A stretch of DNA of 64,000 bases from Turbatrix aceti (GCA_963969345.1 OZ017770.1:7759246-7823245); one strand, 5' to 3'. Positions 1 through 10,997 are shown, numbered from the stretch's first letter. Program-made: numbers and translations. Notes: generated by a model not told the origin, from the letters alone.

Positions 1-815
1 CGAGACTTGAAAGGTAGTGAAAATGCTAATGGCGACACGATCTGAGATAAAGCAAAGCCCGCAGCGACTCTAAAAGGTGCAGAGGAGTGACATGTTCAAA
101 AAACAAAAAAAATAAACAAGCCCCAGTTTCATTCAAGTGAATCTCGCATTTCTAGATATAATATGATATGAACATTAATTATGCAATATGATAAAAAAAA
201 AATCATGCAAGACAAAACAGAACTGTGTTTCGTGACATGCGATTTCCAGGAGAGTGTAACAATATGCGGAAACTCGCATTTATAGCCTACAAACGTATCG
301 TAATGTCTGAACTACAAATTTAACGTAATTGACGAAAAAAAAGGAGCATAAGTTTTATGAGTTCAACTGTTCAGTTTGCAACAACCACTTTCTCCTAATT
401 AACATGCAGCTCTTCCGACAAAACAGAAAGTCGTCTGGCAATCTTGTGTTCGGTTAACGACAGACTTAAAATGGCTGATACGGTTTTAGCGAGTCAATCC
501 ATGCCTCTCTCATGGCAGAATAATGACAAAGTCGTCTAGTCTACCATTTATCTGCAAAAAGCGTAACAGCATTGGTGCCGCTTTATGTATGAAACACAAT
601 TCATAACATACTAATACGATTACTGTGGCGCAGAAATCGTGGAAACGTGTGCAGAAAACTATCGTAAACAGTACAAAAGTCAAATTATAATTGCAGTTAA
701 TAGCCTACCAATTATGAGAAAAGACTCAAAGACAAAAATGCTATTATCTTATGTCATAAAAAAAAACAAATCTCATAAATTCTGACACCTGCACTAACGC
801 ATAATTCAAATAAAC
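1..815. other. Non-coding flank, no supported gene
   Basis: AT-rich sequence with no open frame that could be tied to a gene. It lies downstream of the minus-strand Asterix gene. Short reading frames here lack splice context and protein features. I see no repeat or RNA gene. Confidence 0.5.
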
Positions 816-821
816 TTTATT
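816..821 (-). terminator. Poly(A) signal AATAAA of the Asterix gene
   Basis: TTTATT on the plus strand reads AATAAA on the minus strand, about 105 bases after the Asterix stop codon (925-927). This is the canonical polyadenylation hexamer at a normal 3' UTR distance. Confidence 0.6.
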
Positions 822-924
822 CAAACTTATTATCATTATCTTGGAAACAGCGTTTCTTTTTAAATAACAAATGAATGACATGACTGCAGCCCAACACGAT
901 AGGCCGGACTCCAGAGACAACCAG

Positions 925-1409
925 TTATGCCCAGGGCGGCACAATCGGCGAAGGGTTTTGTAGATAGCTCATGACAATGGCAGAAATCGAAAGCCTGAAA
1001 AGAAAAAGAGAAAATAATTGTTTCACCGCAACATAGAGTGAATATTATCTCACATAAAGCTGCTGATAATTTGCTTGGTGTCATCAGTAGTTCTCGTGTT
1101 CGCAAAGCTGATGCACGAAGCCATCAGAGCGGCAAAAGAACACCATTTCAGCTAAAAATGAAAAACAGGGCATGAATCAGGTACACAATAACAAAAAAAA
1201 TATGACTTACACGCATCATGAGTCCGCACATGCTAAAGAGCATGCCGAGGACGTTCATGTATTCGGGCAACGAATCCTCGGTGTTGGGAGGAAGGCTTTG
1301 AGGATCGACAGGCTTGTACCTAAATAATCACCATTTTTACAAGCTCTCCAGGTAGATATCCTTACCGAACGATTTGATTGGGACGACGAGGATCCAACCA
1401 CTTGCACAT
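925..1409 (-). CDS. WDR83OS: Asterix / WDR83OS (PAT complex subunit)
   Basis: Four exons: 1366-1409, 1211-1319, 1054-1151 and 925-994, joined in frame to give 106 residues, the same length as human Asterix. The product reads [18 protein letters not shown], then [47 protein letters not shown] and PPWA, matching the family block by block. Asterix is an ER membrane protein that works with CCDC47 in the PAT complex, an intramembrane chaperone for multipass membrane proteins. Two or three hydrophobic helices are visible (around residues 30-50, 52-65 and 75-95). The ATG at 1409 was chosen because it gives the family length; an upstream non-coding exon is possible. The 128-residue gene lies upstream on the same strand. 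Confidence 0.93.
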
Positions 1410-1858
1410 TGTGAATAACGATGAGCCAAAACCAAAACCAACGTCGAATTGAAGCGAAGACCAGAACAGCGATGCAAAAAAGCAAGACAAATAAAAATCG
1501 TGTTGGGAACACCGACACGCGCAGACTCCGCTTAACTTGGTATTTCCGTTGATTGAAGAACGAACGAACGCATCACCAATTTGGCGGCGAGGTGCTTTCT
1601 TCTTTGAGCTTTAATGCATTGGGGGATCAGGTAAAACGCTTTTCCGGTTACCTCTTAGTCTCTGTTCACGCAAATCTATGTATGGCGTGAATCGAAAATG
1701 CTTTTCAACAGAATACAAATCCGACGCATGCATTTGTAAGGACGACAGAAGTGCTACGTTTTTACTCAATGCCACACATTGAATGGAAAATACAACATTA
1801 GCCACAATTGACTAGAAACAGATAAATAAACGGTTAAGTCGTACAAAAAACCGCAGGT
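1410..1858. other. Spacer between two minus-strand genes
   Basis: About 450 bases between the 3' end of the 128-residue gene and the Asterix start. One 64-codon minus-strand frame (1611-1805) has no recognisable features. The spacer presumably holds the Asterix 5' region. Confidence 0.4.
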
Positions 1859-2366
1859 TTATTGTTCTTCATAAGTGTGATGAAAACCGCGTTTTCCGAG
1901 AATGTCTTTCAGAATTGTCAGGCTTCGGGTTTCAGAATCCGTCAAGGGTCGAGTGGTGACCTAAAAAACCCATTGATGCTTGTTTACAAAATTTGTTTAA
2001 AACAGGAAAAGCATACATATTTTAAAGTGTTTTCAGCACTGTTCTCGAGGATATCATTGGGTTCATGCGTGACGAGGGTACAACGCAAACTTGGTTTTCC
2101 CAGGATAAGTGATGCAAAGAATTTTTTATGTGATTCGTAGCCAACCAAGAGGTACTGCGCTATTCCTTCATCGTAAATCTGCAAGTTATGGGTTTCTCAT
2201 TCCTGTATACGTTATATGAAAAGTCTTGTGTGTTAGTACATACTTGAATAGATCCGTCGTATTCCCATTCTGGATTCCAATTAGCCACGTAGTTTAAAAC
2301 TTCGACAACTGAGACGTCCGGAAGTGTCGGCTTTATGCGACGAGTGGAGACGTCTTTTTGTCCCAT
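1859..2366 (-). CDS. Unrecognised 128-residue protein
   Basis: Three exons: 2244-2366, 2017-2178 and 1859-1960, all phase 0, with GT/AG borders. The exons join into one open frame starting MGQKDVSTRR and ending HHTYEEQ. I do not recognise the family. The composition is ordinary and soluble, with no signal peptide or membrane helix, so a small cytosolic or nuclear protein is likely. The start ATG is 4 bases after a TTTCAG acceptor with no coding exon upstream, suggesting spliced-leader trans-splicing or a non-coding first exon. The AATAAA poly(A) hexamer overlaps the stop codon (1857-1862). The consistent phases and clean splice sites make it a real gene. Confidence 0.7.
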
Positions 2367-2370
2367 CGGG

Positions 2371-3979
2371 CTGAAACATCGTAAATGAAAATGGAAAATT
2401 ACGGTCAAGTATACTTAAAAGAGTCAAAAAAGATAATTTGAATGTTTTTTGAACGCGAACGAATTTTCAAACAGTATATCACTAAAGTCCAAAAGTTTTT
2501 GCAGCTTCTGCTAGACACCACAAAAAAACGTTAAGGGTACGCGAGAAGTAGTACTCAAAACAACGGAAGAGCTATTGTCATGAACAAATGTCAGAAGATA
2601 AGTCTTTGATCAAATACGCCCATGGAGCCCATGCACGCAGGTTATACAGGACTTTGGCAGGGCTTGATTATGCAGCAAACAAAAAAATCAATCGCTCCAA
2701 GTGTCAATGTAAACAAATATCAATAATATAAGTGTTTCGCATACTACGACGTTGCGAACCACAATGCAAAGGGCGAAAATACGGCTACGGATGGATTTTG
2801 ATGAGTCATATGTGAAGAGAAAATGTCAAATTTCGAAAAGAAGGAGAGAAAAAAACACAGCAAGCTCTGTCTCGTCTCTGTTAGTGGTAAACTGGTAATC
2901 AGTGTTATATTAGTCCTTTCAGTTGTGCGCAAAATGCACGCGGTTTTTCTTTTATGCGTGTTCGTCTGTATGATCTCATGGCTTGTTTGCATTGTCACTT
3001 GCTGCTGTTTATAACCTTGATTTTTCCGTTAGTAAAAACACCGAGGATCTTGTACACCGCTCTTTTGCCACACTTCACTATGTGGTTTTAAAAGCGCTGT
3101 CACTCGACAAAAATTTCAATGACAAGAGAGGAAGTGATGCAACGCAGACGATAGACTAACTAACAGTTTTGCTCTCCATTGTTCTGTGTTCTGAATTTTT
3201 AGTCTGACAGCAAGTACCGTTTGGTGTATGCAAAATCCGTACTGACACTTTACGATCACAAAATGAAAAATTCTCTATTATTTTATGCGATTGGTCGGCG
3301 CATGCATATATTTTCCTCGACACAGGCTGGTACATTTAACCAAACGACAACGAACTGAAAAAGGTATATTTCGCGATAAGCATGCATTTAATAGGGATTT
3401 TTTCGGGCTTAACACTTGCTTAAGAAAAATTAGGCCAGACACTGGCAATAAAAATACTTCCCTGGTTTATGAACCCCCAAAAGCTGCTTTCAAAGTCAGG
3501 TGTCCGGGATCATCTTTTAAAACACGTGCTTCAGGCTGATTTTTTTTGTCGGTATCTGTCTACCTGCTTTTTGTCGGGTAAATTGGCAAATGGCCGTCAT
3601 CGCATCATTTAAAAAAACGGAAATCGCTGTTAGGCGCTGCACACAGCATTTTTATGTTGTAAAAAATATGCACATTATGAATAAAAATTATTGACCTCGG
3701 AAAAGGTAGGGGTCAGTATACATATTGACTTCTTCCGGACATTGAAAGCGCCGCGGCGCCGACATCAATATTCATTGTAGTGTTTGCCAGCGAAAAAGCT
3801 GCGCAGCCGAGAGAGAAAGCGGATCAAGGACAGTGTGACTCGTGAGTTCGTTGCCTTGCCTACTGACTGGCAGGCTGGCGGACGGGCTGGCTGTAGTAGA
3901 AAAAGGCACAAAGACTAGTCGTCTGAAAAATAAAAAAAAATACCCCCGCGAAGTCGACAGATGGTCTGTGTCGCCTCTG
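2371..3979. other. Intergenic, no supported gene
   Basis: Contains several short open frames on both strands (for example 2744-2998 minus, 2823-3014 plus, 3285-3539 plus). None shows splice continuity, domains or a credible start. It separates the minus-strand gene pair from the plus-strand bec-1 side and may hold promoters. Confidence 0.4.
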
Positions 3980-3987
3980 TTTGCATT

Positions 3988-4383
3988 CAGTGTTCCGCTC
4001 TGGCCAAAATCGACTCTCGACTCTCGACTCTGACTCAGAGTCGAGAGTCGAGAGTCGAAAGAGTCGACTCTTTCGACTCCGACTCCCAGAATCGACTCTT
4101 TGACTCCGAGTTAAAATAGGTTCACAAAAAATGCATCAATAAACGCCTAAAACTGCGTGCTTTCATCTTTAACGAGTTTTTATTTTACAAAATCAAACAT
4201 TTGGCATCAAAAATGGCTATAAAAGTGTATTTTTTTCAAAAAAATTTCATCAAAGAGTCGACTCCAAAGAGTCAAAAGGTCATTTTGTAAAAATCGACTC
4301 TCGACTCTGACTCTGACTCTCGACTCTCAGAGTCAGAGTCAGAGTCAAAGAGTCGACTCTGAGTCGGAGTCAGCGGAACACTG
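3988..4383. mobile_element. hAT-like MITE with GACTC repeats
   Basis: A 396-base element bounded by perfect 12-base terminal inverted repeats (CAGTGTTCCGCT ... AGCGGAACACTG) and flanked by identical 8-base target duplications TTTGCATT (3980-3987 and 4384-4391). An 8-base duplication with CAGTG-type ends is the hAT signature. The interior is mostly GACTC/GAGTC pentamers, clustered near both ends (4010-4110 and 4255-4375) and self-complementary, with an AT-rich centre. There is no coding capacity, so it is a non-autonomous element that would depend on a transposase elsewhere. Confidence 0.9.
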
Positions 4384-4391
4384 TTTGCATT

Positions 4392-5230
4392 TCTTGGATA
4401 TTGATTGATTTTTGCCGTATTCAAATAGGGTTATTTAAAAAAAAATCTTTGTATCCATTGTCTGGTAATTTCAGGGCGAAAAGAGGTGACACTTCTTTTA
4501 TTCCTGTCTGTTTCGTATGAAGCTCTGTCGCGATTTTAATCTTTCGCTGACAGGATACACCACGTCAGTTTACCCCTATTCAAACTGCAAATTCGAAATG
4601 TCTACCTCGATTGGCGTGGACAAGAAAAAAGCTAGCCAGTCGTCACCCAGCCCCCCGGCCTCACAGAGTGGTGCGCACTTCTCGATGTTTTCGTTTACCC
4701 CCAAGATAAGTCAAATAGCAAGAAAAAACTTTTTGTTATCAAGTGTTTTCCTGTTTTTAAACGACAAACAATAGATTTTTAAATGTGAAGTCCTTCGCTT
4801 TTCCGTTACACGTAAATTAAACTTTGCAGCCCATCTTGCAAAAGTTAGCCTAAAACATTTCGCGGAATTTATTTATTTGGTCACTCATTGCTAGAAAAAT
4901 CCATGAATTCTGGCAAAGTGTCCCGCGTGTACAGAACCCAAACATTGTTTTCTCGATTTGTAAGCATTTTAGAAATTAACAGTTAGAATCGATGCGTTTG
5001 CATAATTTGGCGTCTAACTTTCATATGTTTTTGCTCATTGTCTTGTGACCCTGGCCAATGACCTATCAGCTGTCAGTTTTACTTTGCCTAGTTATTGTTG
5101 AGTCGAACAAAAACACTTTGTTATCACGGGATTGAACTAAACGCCAACCTGATCGTGATTCGTTGTTTTTATCGCTATTTTCGTCTGTTTTTCTCGCTGA
5201 TGTTCTGACCCAACAAATTGTAGTTTGCCT
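4392..5230. other. bec-1 upstream region
   Basis: No supported gene. An 85-codon plus frame (4517-4774) has no recognisable features. TTGTAG at 5218-5223 looks like a splice acceptor and sits 7 bases before the bec-1 ATG. Confidence 0.4.
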
Positions 5231-7313
5231 ATGACTGCGTTATGCTCGAAATGCAAGGTCGGCATTATCTATCAAGAGGGCGTACATGACTTGAAGCAAG
5301 TCAATGCTCTGCGGGCTCTGAAGGTGAGTCGAAAACGAGGAGGACTTGTTACATTTATTTTTTGATTTATTTTTTTTTCAGGGTAGTTCGTCGACTTCGA
5401 ATGTCCCAGGAGCCGCCCATACACATGTATACAATCTTTTGGATCTGCTTTGTAACTCAGAAAGCATGTTTGAGTTTCCTCTCTGCGAAGTTGGTTACCA
5501 AGGATTTTGGTATTTTATAAAAATCCAATTCTAGGATTGTGCGTCAAAATCCGAAACCGACATGCGAAAACAACTCGAAGAACTCGAAACTGAATGCACA
5601 AGTTACAACGAAGCTCTCGACAAACTCGAGTCTCGCATGAAACGCAAGCCGTCTGACATCGATGCTCTTCGACGCGAAGCCAGCAAAGTTACGGTGCGGT
5701 GATTCATTTTTTAAGGCTGATTCAAAGTTGGTTTTTTTTTCAGCGAGAAGAACAAGAGTTGCTGGAAACATTACAGTCTTTGGAGCAGCAAGAAAGCGAA
5801 TTGAAAGCCGAAGAATTTCGCCTCAATGACCAGGCTGATAAAATCACCGAAGGCAACAACAGACTCTACGACGAATTGAGACGCAAGCACAGGTAAAGCT
5901 TTGCTGTTATTTTTGGGCGGCGTGTGTATTTGTGTGTATGCGAGTGCGGACAGTTATTCCGTTATCCGCATTTGTGTCCGCTCAGTGTTCTGAGGCGACT
6001 CAAAAATGTCTACGGACGATGGAGGGGCAGATTGCGCGTCTGTCAGTCATCCATTTCAACGAGCATGCAGCCCTTGGTTTGTAAATGAATGGACAACGCA
6101 TACAACACGTTTCGTATTTAGTTTTCTTGATCCTTGCTCGCTCGGGCGACGGGTTTTTTTAGTCTGACAATTTTTTGGCATGAGATCCGGTCGTCTGGGT
6201 GTAAACAGGTGTTTTGAGAGTTGTCTAGGGTTTCTTACGTGCGCGTTCTTATGTATTTATTTCGAGCTTGGCTTTGCTTAATATTGCTGTTCATTTTTCT
6301 TACTGAGGTGGGTCCATCGATCAAATGACGTTTTTTTTATTCATCAGGGTGGCCTGATGTTTTATCACGTGTGACCCTCGGTCAAACAATCACTTGTTTC
6401 TTCCGGGTAAATTTTGTTATCAAAATTTTTTTGTGCGCGTTTTATTTACGATAGTTGCTAACCCTTTCAAGAGTGTATGCGACGGATGATCTTCTGAAGT
6501 GAACTTTCGGGGACATCAAAACTTACCTGATGCTTGCTTAGTAACCATATAATTTTATTTCCTACCTGTTTTACTTGCGCTATTTCAGAAATCTGATCGA
6601 AAACTACGACGAACGGCACAGCATCAATTTGCATCATGATTACGTCACCCAAAATCTCGCCGAGCTTTCGCATTCGAATTTACTTGACGTGGTGTTTTTC
6701 ATCACAATTGAGGATCTCTATGCTACAATCAACGGTCTGAGACTTGGTCGACTCCCGGACATTGTCGTCGAGTGGTCTGAAATCAATGCTGCCTTTGGCC
6801 AAGTTGCCCTTCTCATACAGGTGCTTTTTCGTACCATACACAACGTGTAACACGCGCTAATGCATTTTTTTCAGGTTCTCGCAGAGCGCTTAGGCATTGT
6901 GTTTGATCGTTACGAAATTGAGTGTCGTGGAAGCAACTCCAGCATTCGGGAAATTTCCGGAGACAAAACGACGACCTACCCTCTCAGCAGTCAGGGCGGC
7001 TGGAAATCATCCATTTCGAGGAGTCTGGACGACGGTATCGTCGGTCTCCTGCGGTGCTACGAACAAATATACACCGAGCTTGAAAAACAAAAATCGGCAG
7101 TGCGTTTTTTTATTATTTGATGAAAAACATTAATTGAATTATTTTTTTTAGAATACCGATCTGTCGTCACTCTACCCCGTCAGAAACGATCTTATTTACG
7201 AGGGTGACATCTCGTTTCGTGTGAAGATTCAGTTCAGTTCACAGGAACGATGGACCAAAGCCATGAAGTTGTTTTTACTGAACCTGAAGCGTGTTATTTT
7301 GTTTGTCCGGTGA
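5231..7313 (+). CDS. bec-1: Beclin 1 / Atg6 (BEC-1)
   Basis: Seven exons: 5231-5323, 5382-5489, 5535-5693, 5744-5892, 6589-6820, 6875-7099 and 7152-7313, giving 375 residues. Beclin is the regulatory core of the class III PI3-kinase (Vps34) complex that starts autophagy. Features in order: an N-terminal CxxC pair (CSKC), the PLCEDC block before the coiled coil (about 64-69), a Glu/Lys-rich coiled coil (about 70-170), then the evolutionarily conserved domain with NGLRLGRLPDIVVEWSEINAA-type sequence (about 220 onward) and a C-terminal QERWTKAMKLFLLNLK block. The stretch between the CxxC motif and PLCEDC is much shorter than in human Beclin. The aromatic finger (Phe-Phe-Trp in human) aligns with Ser-Ser-Ile. 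skn-1 starts 196 bases downstream on the same strand. Confidence 0.93.
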
Positions 7314-7503
7314 ATCACTTGTACAGTTTTGTTAAGTTCCTCCATTTATATATATTTTTGCACCGTATATCAACATATAAATTTATATTGCCTGGCGTGA
7401 TCTTTTTTCCATGAAATGGTTACCAAGCCATCAAATGTTACCTTTCAATCCAGTTTTTTTTTTAATTCCCGCAAGTCCTTAATTAATTGTCTATTGTTTT
7501 TTA

Positions 7504-7509
7504 AGGGGC
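7504..7509 (+). promoter_or_regulatory. Unpaired splice acceptor just before the skn-1 ATG
   Basis: A T-rich run ending TTTTTTAAG at 7505 is followed by GGGC and then the skn-1 ATG at 7510. No matching donor or coding exon is seen upstream within the 190 bases after bec-1. In nematodes this is typical of a spliced-leader acceptor. It may mark skn-1 as a downstream gene of a bec-1 operon. Confidence 0.45.
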
Positions 7510-10500
7510 ATGACAATAACCGATACGCCGAATCTCAAAAATGTCTCAGATAGTTCAATAACTGAAGAAAAACAACCAGAGCGTCAACTGCCTGCGGAAG
7601 AGCGTAACACACCGGTCGCTGTCATACAAGACACGCCCCCCAACACCCCGGTAACAGACTCGCAACTGCATCGCCATCAGTCAACGCGAAAAACTGCTAG
7701 AAAGTTCGACTGCACGAGTTTTTATCTCTTTCTTCTGATTACCGGGCATGTTTTGCCGCAGCCGAGTGATTTGATAATGGGTGCGCGTTATTTTTTTTGC
7801 CCTCGCTCCTCATTTTTTTTTCTTTTTTTTTCGATTGATTTGTTATTGTCTGATTTCAGAAGGTCAACGTCGCACACCAATAATGTATTCATCACATCCC
7901 GCCAATTTTTACGAATCTTTCTCCGAGACGGCTGCCACACCCAATCCCAACTACCTACAGTATGGCATGCCGGATGGCGAAATTCTGAAATCTGACGGCG
8001 TACAGCACAAAGAGTTCTTCAATTCACGTTTGAGGTAAGTGAAGTGGTTTGACATAATTAATTGATAGTGGTAGGGCTGACAGTGTAGTGGTTATCACGA
8101 GACCACGCGATGGAGCGTCCGTCGGTCGGGATTTTTGTTTTGCACCTTTTCCAACATTTTTCATTCAAAGCAACGTAGTCGGAGTCGGTCGTCGGCGTTG
8201 ATCGTTGGTTGACTTTCTTGTGACTGTTCTGTCTTGTTTACAACACGTAGCGTGCTTTTTTGTGCACATTTTGTGCTAGCACAGACTAAAACCCTCTTGC
8301 TCATATGATATGCACTACAAACTAGACATCCGCAGGGTGTTGTTGCGTACGCACATTTTGGTGCATTAGTTCAAAAATAGCACGTCAAAGGTACACATAC
8401 ATACATGATAAAAAAACAACAACGAGTGCATTGCAGATGGAGAAATGATGCCGAACTGGCTAGCTATGCGTGGCACAATCAACAAAAAAATCAGTATCCA
8501 GTGCAATTGAACATGATGCTCGCAGAACGACCAGTTCAGACCTATGCTTTTTCACCTCAGGAACGAGTTATGATGGTAAGAACAAAACCGTTTGCATCCG
8601 ATGCACATATACATGATTTAGGATTACGATAACATGAATAACGCATGGCGTCGCTCGGTGGGACACGGTGAAAAGTCCATGCTCCCAGCTCCAGGCATGC
8701 ACGCGGTTTGCGGTGGCTCGAACGCTCTAAATGCCCGTTCGTGTTCTCAAGATGTGCGTGCAATGCAACAAAAAAGTTATTCGGCAGCGGTGAGTGTTCT
8801 TTTATCGATTTCTCTTAGTTGATCAATCACGTTGTCCATCACGAAAAAAGTTAAACTCGTATTTTGCACACAAAGTACTGCGCAAGTTTGGCGGAGCATG
8901 CGTAGTCGAACCACGTACCCTGTTTATCTTCGTTGTAGACCATGTAGACGCAGTCAACATGGGGCTCGTTGGGTTGAGTGCTGTCCCAATTAATGTAATC
9001 AGCGGTACTGCCGTCACTCCAGGCGTAAATATCGTCACTTGCGTTGACCTTATTTAGGCCTATCCAGACATTGTTTTCTAAAATAATTGGTGATATTTTT
9101 GGGTTCATAATTGAGCTTACGTGCTTTTTCTTAGCTGGTGTACAAACTGATTTTCCGCAGCATCGTGTATGCTTACTAGATTTCCTCCCAGGTGGCGACA
9201 AAAGTTCTCAGATGAAATCCACATGAGTTCTTTTTCAAAAAGTCTGTACCAATGGTCGCCGTAGAGTTCCCATCCCTAGGGTTTTGCAGAGTGTAAAAGA
9301 ACAACACATGTACCGTATTAAAAGTACAAATTACCTGTTGCATGAGATTGAGGACAGTTAGCAGATGTACGTTTTTTTCTAGTTTATCAACAGTAGCATT
9401 GGGCTGCTGTCTTAATGAAGGCAGCGTCGGGCTTACAACATAGCTTTCTACTAAACAGGCAATTAAAGCAATGCAAAAAGCGTAGCGCCAGGGAGAATCC
9501 ATTTTTGTATTAGTGGGAAGCCCTGAGGGAAGTTCGTTGGGGGAATATAGCCAAAAGTTACGTGTCGGATAATTATAAACAAACATTGACGGGAGCTACG
9601 TCTACCAATTCTTGCCCAATGAATGTTTATTGAACGCAGACAATTAAAATGCACCCTCCCTAATTAATCCTCTTTTTAGCAATCTCTTCACGATGACAGT
9701 GATCGTTACGAACAGATTTCCAAGTCGTACTTCGCTGACTTCTACCAGTCGGTATTGCCACCCCCAGCTTCTGAGTTTGAGCCGTGTTCGTCGTCGGCCT
9801 ATAACTGCTCCAAACCAGATACGGATTACGCTTCGGATGCCTTCGTCGAGGAGCCTGTTGTCTTTGATGAAAATCAAGTACCCACGGATTTCCCAGCTTC
9901 AGTCCAATCAGTCGAAGATCCACTCGCAGAACTCCCTGGTGAACGTGATCCCGTAGCCCCAGAGGCAACGCTACAGATCAATGAAGACGAATACCTAGCT
10001 TACGTGACAGATGTACAGGTGCTTAACGACATTTCATCCGCAGTCGTCGAGCAGAGTCACGAGGTTTTTGACAACGTCATTGATCAGGTTGCTCGTACCC
10101 ACGAGTCTGGCGATATCGACACCTTTACACCCTTCGATGCTCCTCTACCCGCATTTTTCGAGAATCTCGATGACGAACTTTTTGAATCGAATTCGGAAAA
10201 TAAGACACCTGAAAAATCACTGGTTCCATCATCTCCATCGAGTGGTTTCTTCTCGGGTGATTCACGTTCATCGTCGCCTGTGGATGACGCGTCCAACGAA
10301 TCCCGCTTCTACGGCAAGTTGGCTCCTCAGAACAAGGAAAACGACTTTGGCACCATCGCTGATGACAGCAATAAGGAAGATTACAACCGGTGTTCGAGAA
10401 AGTCGTCGAAGAGTTCACTGGAGGCATCGCGACGTCGTGGTCGCCATTCACGGGACAACGAACTCGTCCAGCGCCACAACCTTCCGGCAAACGCAGAGGA

Positions 10501-10757
10501 ACTCGCCAATATGTCTCACAAGACGCTACAATGCGTTCTCAAGGATCCGTCGTTATCTGACGTTCAGCGCGCTCTCATAAAAAAGATCCGCCGACGAGGT
10601 TGGTTTTTTTTGGTTTGAATATTTGAGAACATTTTTAAATCTAAAATTTTCAGGACGCAATAAGGAAGCAGCTCGTAAATGTCGCCAGCGCCGCGGCGTT
10701 CCGAATTCTCCATCGCCTCACTCTCCTCTGATTCTCTATCCTCCGTCAAGACGATAA
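7510..10757 (+). CDS. skn-1: SKN-1 transcription factor (Nrf/CNC, no leucine zipper)
   Basis: Six exons: 7510-7780, 7860-8034, 8437-8575, 8622-8789, 9680-10598 and 10654-10757, with consistent phases, giving 591 residues. SKN-1 drives oxidative stress and proteasome-recovery genes. Exon 1 encodes a short hydrophobic segment (FYLFLLITGHVL) where SKN-1A has its ER-anchoring helix. Exons 2-4 hold LRWRNDAEL and DYDNMNNAWRRS, matching the LRWRDD and DIDLID regions of C. elegans SKN-1. Exon 5 contains SRFYGKLAP, identical to SKN-1, and the CNC block (LQCVLKDPSLSDVQRALIKK). The basic region IRRRGRNKEAARKCRQRR spans exons 5-6. Only 17 residues follow it, so there is no zipper, the hallmark of nematode SKN-1. 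Intron 4 (8790-9679) contains an opposite-strand C-type lectin gene. Confidence 0.93.
8074..8134 (+). other. Degenerate tRNA-Val-like sequence in a skn-1 intron
   Basis: CAGTGTAGTGGTTATCACG (8081-8099) matches the D-arm and internal A box of eukaryotic tRNA-Val. A weak B-box-like GTCGGTCGGGATT lies 22 bases further on. The 3' acceptor strand that should pair with GGGCTGA is absent, so it is not a functional tRNA. It is probably a tRNA pseudogene or the head of a tRNA-derived SINE. I found no second copy in this window. Confidence 0.45.
8851..9502 (-). CDS. Secreted C-type lectin nested in skn-1 intron 4
   Basis: Exons 9335-9502, 9121-9275 and about 8851-9077. The product begins with a signal peptide (MDSPWRYAFCIALIACLVES), a short spacer, then one C-type lectin domain: GWELYGDHWYRLF, FCRHLGGNLVSIHDAAENQF, NNVWIGLN, WDSTQPNE, CVYMV, GTWFDYACS and FVCKIRV. 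QPN-type residues replace the classical EPN/QPD sugar-binding triplet. The whole gene lies inside skn-1 intron 4 on the opposite strand. One oddity: the second exon ends in phase 2, but the only good acceptor of the third exon (TTTTAG before 9077) needs phase 1. Either the splice junction differs from mine or the copy carries a one-base frame defect. Confidence 0.75.
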
Positions 10758-10997
10758 TTTTTTTTATTATTATTATTGTAAATTAATTATTGATCTCGGT
10801 TTAACTGATAAAATACTCTTTTTGAAATTCCGGGGAGTCTATTTTCTGTTTTCTTTGGCTTGCATTTATTCGACATTACAAAGTTACCCGTTAGAGCTTG
10901 CACAATCAACAGAAAAGGCAGCGTTACTGTAGTTGTGCGTAAACAGCGGTAGGAATGCGAACCCACTGTTAAGTCAGTTTGTCGATGGCAAAGGTTG

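Noticed and set aside
4010..4375. Short direct repeats that might look like a CRISPR array
   Set aside because: Units are pentamers without unique spacers, inside a hAT-type element of a eukaryote.
5893..6588. Possible extra bec-1 exon in its largest intron (near 5985-6080)
   Set aside because: An acceptor-like CTCAG is present, but including it is not needed for frame, and the joined sequence without it fits the Beclin coiled coil.
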